Source: Phlyctochytrium arcticum (taxonomy: Eukaryota > Chytridiomycota > Chytridiomycetes > Chytridiales > Chytridiaceae). From it: DNA of 64,000 bases. Position numbers and translations under genes: made by a program. Shown in pieces: positions 34,014 to 45,700 of the stretch (position 1 is its first letter; each line of letters starts with the position of its first letter). The notes beneath the pieces were generated by a model. It ran no database searches and was not told the DNA's origin. It saw only the letters and a list, made by a program, of their open reading frames with translations. The stretch spans positions 434,001-498,000 of the forward strand of contig JAHLKI010000016.1 of assembly GCA_025602905.1 (NCBI GenBank), read 5' to 3'.

Positions 34014-35957
34014 CTTACAAATTTGCCTTGTATATGTATTTATGCATCCCATCACATCAGAATATGGTTTGGTTCTCAGTTGTATTCTTAACAGGGCTCA
34101 ATGCTCAGAATGTGATGCTCTTGACCCTTTTATTTTTGGGTTTCATAAAGAGCCTTGCCCCTCCTGTAGCCTCATATTTACTGAGTTGGCAACTTGGCAT
34201 CTGATTTTATTGTGCCAAGATGCAACACTTGAAGTATGCATGCTTGAGTGTCATATGCTCCTATATCCCAACAGTTGAGCAGCACAGGTTTCAATTGTGT
34301 ATCATAATGGAAGTTTGCAGACCATCACCAAGGTAAACAATCTAGTCTCTATTGCCTGTAAACAACCGGAAACTAGCTACCTACTGTATGATCTGATCTT
34401 CTTTGTTCAATCTTGATCTTGATCATGCCCAGCAAACATTAAATTTAAGTATTCACTTTTTTTGTAGAAGCTGATAGGACCATCTGATCTCTTTTGCCAT
34501 CAAACCCTTTTGGTTGCAGCATGTTCAGAACTTGCATCTACCAAGTCATCCTTTGCAGGTAGCATCCAACATCTTTCCCATGTTCGTGCATTTGGTACTT
34601 GGTCTAATAATTTTTATCTGAGAACAACCATGGTAAATCTGATGGTAAATCGAGTTCATTTAGCAAACCTTGCAAAGATATTAATTTCTTTCTGTCCAGA
34701 GCTGTATCTCGCCCCCTGGGGACTAAGTTCATGTTATAGCTTATATTCATGGCTGCATTTTCTGTTTGGGGCTGTCCTGACTTTCTGTGTACATTTGCAT
34801 CCTCTGGCTGGCAGATTGAATATTTGGTCAGACTTCTATTGTCAGGCAAAACCTGTATGTATTAGCTTTTTTCAGTTCCTCTTTTTCCTTTCACTAGCTT
34901 TATTTTTGCTCAGGCGTGAAAGTGCCAATGTTTTGTAACATGTACCAACATTTCTCACATTGTCTCCCAATTAATCAACTCAAAAGGGGGTTTCCTTGTC
35001 CTGATCCTTCCTCAATATAAATGATTTACTTGTATGTCCCTCCTATGAAAACCTGTGACATACTTTTGAAGTCTCACCTGACAGTTGGTTTTCAGAAAAG
35101 TTACTATGCAGCAAATCAGCCTCATCTTGTCCAAGCAGGAAATATAACAAAGCTTGGCAAGAAAGAGTAATGGAATAAATGCAGCAAGCAAGACAAAGCA
35201 AAAAAGTTATGGCCCCCTCCCTTTTCTGCATTTGTGCCTGGCTTGCCCTGCACTTCTTAACTTATTTGGCTGTTCACCAAAAATGTCTTGTCGTCTTTCA
35301 CTTTTGCTTGATTGAGGGTGCTTCCCCATTAACTTTTGTTAAAATTTTACTTCTCTTACACTTTCAAGCAACACTCAATGTTTCAGCCAGAGTGAAGAGG
35401 CTTTTGAGAAAAACGTTGCCTATAAAATGTTTACTTTTCCCCATGATGCTTCCTTGTTTCTCATCTTCCTTCTTTCCGCACTGTGGTAATGGGTTGTGGG
35501 CTCTTCATTCCAGCGGCTGATCAGCTGACTAGCAAGCAGTACAGTACAGTAGATATACAGGTGTTTTCTATGCTGTCTGCCGATTTCCGTTCTATAATGT
35601 AATTTTTCCTATTCTGGCCCAAGTCATGAATACTTGTTCCCTTCCAGCAGCGAGCTTATCTCCATGGTTTTGACCTGTGCATCCAGTCATTTTGTCACAT
35701 TTCGGGTCAACCTCTGATTGTCAATGTAAGTCACATCGACGGGCAGGAACGTGACTTTCTTTGGGAAACTATCAATCTCTGGGCATGTATGAGGAAAGCG
35801 CAGCAAGGTCTACTGAGCCAATTTGAGCGTGTCATTTTGCATGGTGTTTTATTCTTCCACTTTGAACGTTCCTCATGATTGATATAGACGCTTTCGCATT
35901 GATATAAAAGTCCGTACATTATCTACAAGTTGATGTCACTTCGAAATGCAAGTGAAT

Positions 35958-36964
35958 TCAACTACGTCCCTTTCCCGCAGCCACAACAGCTTCTTTCACA
36001 GCCCGTTCCGCTCCAGACGCCCATCCACCTCCTTCTTTGACGGGTACAATACTGCTCACAACCTCCTGAACGTCACGTGCAGCAGCGAACGTCTTTTTGC
36101 CACCTCCCCGACCCTTATTCAGTACTGATGGTACTGGCGTAACATCCTGACAGCGTAAAGGGTCGAAAGTGTTATGCCGAAAGTACATACGTACAGCGCG
36201 ATGGCCTACAGCGTCCTGAAGGTATGGTTTAGCAAACTATGACTGGATACTTGTCAAACAGCGTCTTACTTTGTCGGCCTCATCTTTTTGCCGCAACGCT
36301 TGTCCTTCTGGACCGCCGACATACGCCAGTGTAACTGGATCGAAACCGGAACTTTGGTGTGGCCGTGCATTTTAGGTCTTCCTGAAACGAAGTGACAGGA
36401 AGTGATGTGCACCCACCTGTGTCGCGCAGCTCGCCATGCGCTACTTTTGGCTGCCATTCGGGACTCTTCACGCCTCGCATCGTTTTCCATCTGTTGCCTC
36501 CGCCGCATTTCCAGGTCATCTTTCCAGGATCTATGTTAAGGAAATGGTTTAATTATTCCGCAGTGGGCATGGAATGAATTCCTCCTTTACCTTTTGAATG
36601 CAATTCTCTGCGCTTGCTTTGCGCGATTACTTTCTTGGCGATCATGTTCTGCCTGAACAGCTGACGGTGGATCTCGCCGTTGTGAATCTAGGCACGCATT
36701 TACAAATGCACAGGCATCCTTCATCAACTTCTACATTTGGGGAATGGGCAACCTAGTAGCCTTACCATCTAAGGGTCCTCCAAATTGAAAGACAGAATCC
36801 GATACATTTCGGGAATTGCATCCAATGCGGGCCAGGCGATTAAGGTGTGGATCTGCCACCGGTATTGAGGGGAGGGGATTGTATTTGTGAGGCAGTTCGG
36901 GAGGTGATGCAAGAAATCCGGGATAGGGACCAGCTGGTGGGCGAATGGCCGAAGATGATGCCAT
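35958..36964 (-). CDS. Unrecognised 249-aa protein, five exons
   Basis: Predicted minus-strand exons are 36766-36964, 36591-36687, 36417-36530, 36270-36351 and 35958-36215, with introns of 78, 60, 65 and 54 nt. Every junction has GT-AG ends and matching phase, and the total is 750 nt. The ATG at 36964 has an ideal context (ACCGCC ATGG). The N-terminus is Pro-rich, the middle (DDLEMRRRQQMENDARREES) is a charged helix, and then comes FDPVTLAYVGGPEGQALRQK followed by RAVRMYFRHNTFDPLR. That arrangement, a Y-x-P-I/V-T-L motif, a G-x-x-L-x-x-x-D stretch and an Arg-rich helix, reminds me of uncharacterised eukaryotic flagella-associated proteins, but I cannot name a family. The C-terminus is Lys/Gly-rich. 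It lies at the edge of the repeat domain. Confidence 0.75.
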
Positions 36965-37746
36965 GGCGGTAGTCTTTTTGCCAGTCGATACGGATCAATC
37001 GGACCTTTCTGGCTTTGGCAATATTCCGCCAAGAATAGAGTTAAGCATGTTTGAAAGTAAGTGATGCTTTACCCGATGAGGAGTTGTCAGCGGCGATGAG
37101 ATCCAATCAATGATGCAAGAACGAGCTTCTGGATGTATGACCCTCAATTGTGAAGATGAACTTTGGGACAACCACTGTCAATCAACGGTATCGGCGGTAT
37201 CTGTCATCCATCTTTCAACCGTAGGGCATTAATAAGTGAATGTGGGTTTGGCGGTGCAAAACAAGCCTGCCCTCCATGTGGTGGTATTCTGTGGAGGGCA
37301 GTGACTGATAGATCTTCGTACGGTAGTTCCAGTCAGCGTTTCTCAATTTCTCCGTTCGCACGGTCATTGATTGAGACCATTTTCCTGGCTGTCGTCACAT
37401 CGAATCTTCCGTGTCCGCTGTAAAGCATCTTGCTCAATTCATGTACTTACTGTACCAGTACTGTATACTGAAACTGACAATTACATTGAAAAGTGAACAT
37501 TCCGATTGCACACATTCAAAAGGACTGCAGTAGTTTCATTTGGGTCTTGAGAGTATATAGCAGGGTTTTACCAGAATTGCGAGTTTAGTTGGCGCAGGAT
37601 CTTTGACGCGACGGGGACGAGCCTGCCGTATGCAACTCTGGCACTATCAAACTCTCAAACTCTGCAAGACCAGTCAGTCCATAGTTGGAAGCAACCCACA
37701 GAACTCTCCTCCTTCTTAAGAGGAGAAAGTACCTCCCTTTCCGGCT
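36965..37746. other. Divergent intergenic region
   Basis: This 782-bp region separates the divergent starts of the 249-aa gene and the kinase gene and presumably holds both promoters. A plus-strand frame at 37163-37423 has no recognisable domain. No TATA box or repeat stands out. Confidence 0.45.
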
Positions 37747-40241
37747 ATGTCCGGCCATCCCCATCCCCCAGTAACAACCGCTCTTTTTGCAACCTCCACC
37801 CCTCCCCCCTCCCTTGAAGAAGGCGAGATATCCGACCCTGACATCCATGATCTGGCTCAACCCAGTGCTGCCCCCGAGGCAACCTTGAATCCCCCAAGCC
37901 CGGAACTGAAGCCATTGGATGAGGAAGAGTTGAAGGTGGTGGGACATGAGAGTCGGGAGTGGAAAGGTCAATGGAATTTAAGTGACTTTGAGGGGATGGA
38001 GAAGGTTGGGCAAGGGACGTTTGGGTGGGTTCTGTCTGTACTTTACAAAGTTTGCCCAGTACAATTATACTCATCCGATAGATTTCTTTCCAAATTGTAG
38101 AGAAGTGCTCCTGGCGGTATGCAGAAAGACCAAAGACAAAGTAGCGTTGAAGCGCATCATTGTTCACAAAGAGAAAGACGGCGTAAGCAACCCCTTCAAT
38201 TCTCATGTCCGTCACCTATCCCATGTAACTCTTTCCTCCCACTACCATAGATTCCGATAACATCTATCCGTGAACTCACGACTCTCAAACGATCATCTCA
38301 TCCAAACGTCCTCTCATTTCTCGGTATGGCCCTGGAGACCCCTGCTTCCTCGTCAGATTCCACCTCGCAACAATGGGATCCGCCCACTTTGTATATGGTC
38401 CTACCATATATGGATCATGACTTGGCGGGGTTGTTGGAAAACAGAAAAGTGGTGCTGGGGGCCAGCGTCATCAAATCTTTCATGAAGCAGTTGTGTGAGG
38501 GCGTCAAGTATATTCACCAGGTTAGATTTCTGGACTTGTAGAGCGTCGGTACTGGACAATTAATCCTGTTATTCTTTAGAACAACATATTGCATCGAGAT
38601 CTCAAGACGTCGAATGTTCTCATTTCCAACAGCGGGCACTTGACTCTGGGCGACTTTGGTCTTGCGCGGTCCATTGCACCCCAAAACTTTATTCATCATC
38701 CGGACGATCCCACCAGCACGACCCGACGCGGTGTCGATTTGACACCCAATGTGATTACGCTGTGGTACCGCCCACCCGAGTTGGTCTTGGGAGAACGAAA
38801 CTATGGAACTGCTGTAGATATGTGGGGAGTGGGGTGAGCCTTATTTACTGACCATTTTGCGCTTGGAAAACCAGTCTGAATTTGTATGATGTTTAGATGC
38901 ATATTTGCGGAAATGTGGGATCGGCGACCCCTGTTTCGGGCCGATACAGAAGTCGATTTGCTGACAGCGCAACTGTCAATACTGGGCACCCCTACACCGA
39001 CAGCATGGCCTTCCTTTTCATCCCTCTGCACTTCAGCTCATATCGTGCCCGCCAAAAACTTTGAGCGGCGACTTAAGTCAGTGTATCATGAGCGGCGCAT
39101 GGAAGAGCGGACGGCAGAGGTATTGGAAGGGTTGTTGAGATGGGACCCAACCAAGCGAATGACGGCCATGGAAGTGCTGGAAGCAGATTATTTCTGTGTA
39201 GAGCCAGAGGCAGCACGCGTTGGCGGTCCTGAGTACGTGACTTTTGGTTGAACGTTTTTTGGTGATTTACATTTCTGACTGTTGTTTTAAAGGTTTCCTG
39301 GGTGGCCTACGTCGCATGAGTTGGGGATTCGAAAGCAAGTTGCGGCCGACAAGTCTCTGACCCAGGCAGTAGGAGCAACTGATGATGCCAAGGAAGGAGT
39401 GGGATTCAGTGCTAACAGTAGCACACTGCGAGCGCACACGGATGCGCTGCTGACCAACAATGATGCACCGCTCAAAGCGCCCTTCATTCCTCATCTGGTA
39501 GCCGCGCGGGCGCGGGAACAACGGGGGCGGGAAGAAGAGGAGCGCAAGCGTGAGCGGGAAGAGGGTGGCGGTGGGAGCAATAGTGGCAGTAACAAACGAG
39601 GGCGCATGGGAGGTCGAGGGGGTGGTGGTGGTGGCCGGCGAAGAGGGGGCAATAGAGGTCGTGGTGGACATAAAGGAGGCGCGGCGGATTGGCAACAGCA
39701 GCAGCAAGCGGCTACGATGGCGATGGCCGCAATGGGGATTGGGTTGGGCATGTCACGGGCCATGATTGGGCAATTTTTGGGTACTATAAGTGGTGGTGGT
39801 GGAGGTGGTGGAGGTGGTGGTAGCCATCGAGGGGGCCCACCACGAGATCGTGGAGGAGGAGGAGGACGACATCGGGGGCAGAGTCACCAGCAACAGCATC
39901 AGCAGCATCAACGCCATCAACAGCAAACTCAGTACTCTAGTGGCAGTCACCAACAGCAACATTACAGTCAGCACCAGCACCCGCAGCAACATCACCACCA
40001 GCCAGTCGAGCCTCCAGTCAAGCGACTGTCTGGCAATGCAACAACATCATTATCATCAACAGCAACAGGGGCCCGCTCCTCTACTGCACCCACAGCACCC
40101 GCCCCAACAAGGGCGAGTACGAATAGAGCATCAGCTGCATTAAGCGAGGTAGTCCGCTCGCCGTCATCCTCGACTTCACCCACCAAAAGAACACATCCCG
40201 CACCATCTGTCGTGCCATCGAAACGCAAAACGACTGATTGA
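37747..40241 (+). CDS. CDK9/BUR1-like cyclin-dependent kinase with Gly/Gln/His-rich tail
   Basis: Predicted exons are 37747-38024, 38101-38182, 38251-38520, 38580-38833, 38897-39232 and 39293-40241, giving 722 aa with all phases consistent. Kinase landmarks: glycine loop VGQGTFG (87-93), Lys110 in VALKR, cyclin-binding helix PITSIRE, catalytic HRDLKTSN (D217), DFG at 235, and activation-loop TLWYRPPELVLGERNYGTA followed by VDMWGVGCIFAE. The PIT-x-x-RE helix and LTPNVITLWYRPPE loop match CDK9/Bur1, which phosphorylate the RNA polymerase II CTD and Spt5 in elongation. CTK1/CDK12 is the next best alternative, and the acidic EEGEISDPD near the N-terminus is seen in several transcription kinases. 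Residues about 408-722 are a low-complexity tail: RGG-type Gly/Arg runs, poly-Gln, then a His/Gln block (HQQQHQQHQRHQQQ). Confidence 0.9.
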
Positions 40242-41156
40242 CTTTTTATCCAGTAAATTATGATGATACCCATTTCCATTTGATGCTTTTTACGTTATGA
40301 TATGTGTGAATACCCCTACAGCGATGCACATATTTCGTACATTGATGAATTGATTCCGAACAGGTTTTTGGGACCTGTCCTTGAGTGTGTAACAATACCC
40401 TTGAACCCTGCCAGCCACGCACGTTTTTGTGGAGAGTTCAAACTTCAACAGGTTCCTCCAGGTTCCCTGGTTCAGCCATCACAACACATTTCCTTCCGCT
40501 CCGGAACCAGCACGGGAAAAAAAAGAACAACACATAGTACGCAGCAGGCCCAACAGGCCCAAGCCGAACCGAGGACACAAAAAACGGCACGGCGCAAAAA
40601 AGCAGCTGAAAGGAAAACCGGTTTTTTCGAAATGGCGTTGCGCGGCAGCTTTTTGCACCATCTCGCGTGGCTTGGCGGCAAGCCCAGCGTCACCCGGGCT
40701 GCTCCGGAACTGCGCAGCACCTTGCTCCCGGCTTCCTCCGCCACCGTCCGGCTGCTTATCGACCCGGCAGAGAATCCTCCAGGAAATCCCATAAATCCTG
40801 CAGACGCAGCATCAGAGTTCTCCACCACGGCCGCCAGCACAACGCTTCATCTCGCACATTTCCAGCTGCTGCGAATTCTCGCGACGACCACCGCCAAGAA
40901 TAGAACTACCGGTACAACCCCGCTAGGGTTCAGAGCAACCTCCACGGCGTCAACCCGCCACACACTGGCGAGAAGGATAACGACAACGGCGACTGTTATT
41001 GTTCCTCCTACGACTTTCCTACTGCTTCACCCCAGGCAACAGCAAAGGACAGGCTACCCGTTTGCCGCTACTCTCACTACCAAGACTATTGGCGTATTGG
41101 GACGACCTCGTTTCCAACGACACACATTCTCAACTACCACGGCAGAAACTAAAATT
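40242..41156 (+). other. GPD1 upstream region; open in frame with GPD1
   Basis: This 915-bp interval should contain the GPD1 promoter and leader. From 40302 it is open in the GPD1 frame for 285 codons up to the proximal ATG at 41157. An internal ATG at 40632 has a strong context (CGAA ATGG) and begins MALRGSFLHHLAWLGGKPSV, which looks like a mitochondrial presequence. See the finding on GPD1 isoforms. Confidence 0.5.
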
Positions 41157-42328
41157 ATGCCGGGAACTCACAAGGAAAAGGTTTGCTTGATTGGATCTGG
41201 CAATTGGTGAGTAGTCCCTGCATATTTAGAGGACCGGGAAGAAAACCAGGGTCTAATAGAATGGTGAATTACAGGGGCTCGGCTATTGCAAAGATTGTCG
41301 GCCGCAACGTCAGTGAGAATCATGACTATGACACTGAGGTCCGCATGTGGGTCTATGAAGAAATCGTCCAGGGCCAGCGCCTCACGGAAATCATAAACAC
41401 CAAACACGAAAACGTCCGCTACCTCCCCGATGTCATTCTCCCCGACAACGTCGTCGCCGTCCCCGATCTGCTTGATGCCGTCCAGGACTCGACACTCCTC
41501 ATCTTTGTCATCCCCCATCAGTTTGTCAAGGGTGTCTGCGAGCAGCTCAAAGGAAAGATTCACCCCAGGGCCCGCGCCATCTCCCTCATCAAGGGGGTCG
41601 ACATTTCAAAAGGAGGCTTGCATCTCATTTCCGACCTCATCCGCGAAAACCTCGATATTGATGTCTCGGTCCTTATGGGTGCAAACATTGCTTCCGAAGT
41701 TGCCATGGACAACTTTTGCGAATCCACTATTGGCTGTACCAACACAGAAAATGGCAAGGCCTTTTGGAACGTCTTTCATACCCCGTACTTTCGCGTCGCT
41801 ATTGTCGATGATGTCGCCGGTGTAGAACTCTGTGGTGCCCTTAAAAATGTCGTGGCGATTGGCGCCGGTTTGATTGACGGCCTCAAAATGGGCGAAAACA
41901 CAAAGGCCGCCATCATAAGGATTGGTCTTATGGAAATGAGGAAGTTTGCAAAGACATTTTACGCTGGTGTCAAGGATGAAACCTTTTTCGAGAGCTGTGG
42001 TATTGCCGACGTTATTACAACTTGTTTTGGCGGTCGCAATCGACGCGTTGCTGAAGCCCGCGTTCGTACTGGAAAATCCTTTGACACTCTCGAAAAAGAA
42101 ATGCTCAACGGTCAAAAGCTCCAGGGCACACTGACCGCCAAGGAAGTCTATGAAATCTTGAGTGCCAAGAATCTCACCGACAGGTACGCTTTTGCATTGC
42201 TCAGAATTCCAAATAACAATTCACCTAACCTTATGTTGCTCTCATCGATCAGTTTTCCTTTCTTTACGGCCATCTACCGTGTCTGCTATGAGGGCCTGGC
42301 TCCAAGAGCTCTGGTAGACAACATTTAA
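41157..42328 (+). CDS. GPD1: NAD-dependent glycerol-3-phosphate dehydrogenase
   Basis: Predicted exons are 41157-41206, 41275-42183 and 42253-42328, giving 344 aa. The enzyme reduces dihydroxyacetone phosphate to glycerol-3-phosphate with NADH. It links glycolysis to glycerolipid synthesis and, in fungi, makes the osmolyte glycerol. The Rossmann motif GSGNWGSA (13-20) spans intron 1. The protein then shows IFVIPHQF, the [12 protein letters not shown] segment with the catalytic Lys, and the substrate-binding [20 protein letters not shown]. The length is typical of cytosolic Gpd1. The second intron is 69 nt, a multiple of three without a stop, so retention would insert 23 residues. The start at 41157 fits family length, but the frame is open far upstream with better-context ATGs at 40632 and 40302, so a longer isoform (519 or 629 aa) is possible. 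Confidence 0.94.
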
Positions 42329-42781
42329 ACAGCTCACTCGACCAAACTTTTATTCCTTTCCTCAACCTTCATTGACATTTCCATTTTTTAATCGCACGTT
42401 TGTTATTGCCATCCGGGACCTTTCCTCCCATCACTTTGATCACCCTCTTTTCTCACCATCACGTATACACACGTGGGCTCTATTTTACACCTTCCTCTGT
42501 CTCGGCTGTTGTTCTCTCCTATTTATTTTGCATGTACAGTACTCCATATATATTTGCCGATACCCATACTCTTTGAGTTGTTTCTTCACACTTGAACGAA
42601 TTCGGAATTTTCCCAGACAGAGTGACAGGCCGCGCTGAATTTATTTTTGACAGGTAACTGTTGTAGATTTTTCTGATGCATCATCAATTGGCCAACCATT
42701 TCACCGCTAAATATAGGATCGGGCCAGAAGTTGACCCATCTATAAGGCTGGAAGTATTTTCAATCCGTAGTCATCAAAGCC
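42329..42781. other. Promoter region of the DNA methyltransferase gene
   Basis: This is a T/C-rich GPD1 3' region followed by the methyltransferase leader. A TATAAGG motif at 42741-42747 lies about 40 bp before the ATG. No gene is seen. Confidence 0.4.
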
Positions 42782-45700
42782 ATGAAAGTAGAGATTGAGA
42801 TCCCAAAGAAAAGATCGACCCGCCTATTCCCCCATTATGCCCCGCCATCATCAATCTCCCCCAAGCGATCACGCATCAGTATCGAAATCCCATCACACTC
42901 TGATGAACGCCAACCGAAAAAACGACGAGGGCCTCAGCTTGATCAAATCATCTGGATCGACCCTCCGCTTCGCCCATCCAGCATTTACAGAGTCCATGAC
43001 TCGATTTTTATTCATGAGATTTCGGCTTTGTCTGGGCATCATGAAATCGTTCTGGACGATTTCATTATTGTTGAGCCATTAAGTGGTGTGCCCAGCATTT
43101 TGCCCGACACGCCCCCAAAAGAATCGGAACAGTACCTTGTTCAAGGTACTTTAATACGGGGGGATGCGCGACGGAATGTATGGTTTTGGCTCGGAACGTA
43201 TTTTGCCGATACATCTCTTCCTGACCCTATTGGCAAGGATGTGACCAATGCGATAGGGCAACGCCATCCGTGTCCAAAGGCATGGATCACGTCTCCTACC
43301 ATCCGACCATTGGACGACCAATCGTTTGTGGATGACGATGATGCTGGCTTCTCGTACCGGCTGGGTACTCCTTCAGACCGGTATAAACCCATCCACGACC
43401 GATTTTTAGCCCGACTTACTGTTGCCAAGTTGTTCTTGGAGTGGGCTGCTAGTCATTCGAGTGTCGGCGCGTCCGATGTGGGGGCAGGACGAAAAGTCCC
43501 GTCCTCTTTTTTGGCGTGGATAGATCGCGTGTATTCTCGAAAGGTGACAGATGCACTTTTACGTCAATTTGGGCATGTTCACGCAAAATACATCCGAAAT
43601 GTGATTCAAAGACACGCGAGATTGACCTACCGCGTCGCGTTAACGCACTATGCGGCTCACTCCGCCCGTCCACCGATTTACTGCGGCGCCCTCTTTGAAG
43701 ACTTGTACCGACAGGCGGACAAGACCTCCACAGAGCAGAGTAATCGAACAGTCTACTTGACACCGATCGTATACGAGTCCCTAAAACACGACTTGGTGCA
43801 TGTCTACGGAGTAAAAGCCTCCCCTCTTCGCCTGGGAACCTCATCATCTGATTTATGTCCTGACGACGCTCGAGAAACGGTACCAGTCGCTCCCGCTCCA
43901 TCCTCAACTTCATCCCGCACGGCCATCAAATTCGACCCTAAAGACTGGGTGGCCGCATCCAAGTATGGGAACGGGTATCGGGCCGTCATAGTGAACGGGG
44001 TTCGGTTTACCTGTGGACAGGATGTGATGGTGACTGGGGGGATACCTGGGTTCGAACAGGGTGGTGTGCATATCGCCCGTATTACCGGTTTCCACTTGTT
44101 GGAGGACACCGGGCACAAAGGTATCACGCAAAGGGCTAAAGTCACCTTGTTGTGGTATTACTACGAATCAGATACAATATGTTCCCAGGCGTACGCGACT
44201 TTCACCACCACCATCCGTCCCGACTATCGTCGCCTTATCTTAACCGACCATTCTGATACCGCGTATATCCGTCACCTTCTGCACAAAGTGACAGTGCACG
44301 ATGCATTGGTAGCCTGTCGCGCAGCAACCCGAAAGTATGGGGGAAACGCCTTGAACCATTACTACTGCAGGTCGTTCCAGAATACCAAACTTGGGAGTCT
44401 AAAGTCCTATCGGCCTTTTTTGAAACCCGTCTTTGCGTGTGAGCAATGCTTTGATGATCCAAGGAATGAGGCCCGCCAACCTTACCTAACCGTGAAAAAT
44501 CACAACCACCGGCAACTACACGTTGGTAACATGGTTTACCGCCCTGGGGACATCGTTTCCGTCGCTCCATCCCAGCCCTCATCCCCTTACTATGAAATCT
44601 GGCTCATCCACGCCATTCACGATGCGACCCTCTCTTGCCACCGTATCTTTCTCCTGCACCAGCTGAAACCCACTGAGTCCGTGCCAGCCAGTGAAGTTGT
44701 GCTTGATACTCAGATCACGTCGATTAATTGTGTTAATTTTGTGGAGCGGGTCAAGGGCGGGGGGGTCGATGTTGTGTATGTGCCTGAGGGCGAGGGGTTG
44801 CCAGAGTACTTTAGGGAGTATGTTGGTGGGGCGGGTGCTGTGGTAGGTTTCAATGAGACAGTTTTGAAGGTACGCATAGACTCAGCCATCCGTTAGTTTT
44901 TCTTTTCAAAAACATATGATTCAAAACGATCCACATTCGCTCTGCCCAACGACATACTGCGCAAAGCATACCAGGTCCAATTTCCGCCCCTCTATGATCC
45001 CCGCCCAAGTCTTCACGACCCCAATTCATCACCACCTCCGGTCACCCCTTTGAAAATGTTTGAACTATACGCAGGAGTGGGAGGCCTGGGCCTCGGTCTG
45101 GAGCTGTCCGGTGCCTGTGTCCCAACTTGGGCTTTAGATACTAACCTCCGCGCCCTATCCTCCAATCACCAATTCGCACTGCACCCCGAATCTCAAACCC
45201 TTATTCACGAAGACGCCGCGCGAGCCCTCAAACGCGCCGTCTGGAACCACGCCCACCCTGAAGCTCTCAGTGGTCCCCCAAATCTTCCCATGCCGGGTCA
45301 GGTAGGCTGTTTAGTCGCCGGCCCGCCGTGTAATGGATGGACATTCCTCAACCGGTTTGAAAATAGTCCTAGTGGGATGATTAACAAGGTTCAGTACTTT
45401 GTCACACTGTCCTGGATTGAGTTTTTGCGACCGGATTATTTCATCATTGAAAACGTGTTCGGACTGGCTCGTAAAAAGGGGGTATTACCGCAGATATTCT
45501 ACATGCTGGATCGAATGGGCTACCAAATACTTCCGCTCGTCTTGCACGCGCAGCAGCATGGGCTGGCCCAGCGACGCGTTCGGATTATTTTGACGGGGGC
45601 CAAAAACGGATTACCATTGCCTAAACCACCTGTTCCCACCCATTTTGTCACCGGATTGAGTCGGAAAACATTGATTGATTTACCTGATGGTCGAAGACTT

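Larger units (their letters stand above)
24472..35930. other. CpG-depleted, gene-poor repeat domain (right part)
   Basis: This part has the same character as 9.9-19.8 kb: zero CpG in 28201-28440, many TpG/CpA, no domain-bearing frame. It includes an LTR-like repeat present twice in inverted orientation (25.6-26.1 and 32.2-32.6 kb), a 620-bp palindromic element (26.38-27.0 kb), a four-unit minisatellite (29.77-29.91 kb), pyrimidine-rich (27.6-28.3 kb) and purine-rich (28.93-29.02 and 31.67-32.02 kb) stretches and a 15-G run (33999-34013). Longer open frames such as 33484-34278 show no coding signature. Depletion ends abruptly at the gene starting at 35958. Confidence 0.75.

Noticed and set aside
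33484..34278. 264-codon open frame in the repeat domain
   Set aside because: It has no ATG at its stated start, no domain, odd runs of hydrophobic residues, and contains the 15-G tract; its length is explained by low stop density in CpG-poor, T/G-rich DNA.
9901..35930. Repeat-induced point mutation (RIP) as the cause of sequence decay
   Set aside because: CpA and TpG words are plentiful and the losses are specific to CpG, which fits methyl-CpG deamination rather than classical CpA-directed RIP.
37163..37423. 86-codon plus-strand frame upstream of the kinase
   Set aside because: There is no domain, no ATG-supported start and no splice connection to the kinase exon 1; it lies in the divergent promoter region.
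44870..44974. Alternative 105-nt intron in the methyltransferase gene
   Set aside because: It would remove FFFSKTYDSKRSTF, a conserved BAH-end motif; the 54-nt intron 44843-44896 keeps it and matches local intron sizes.
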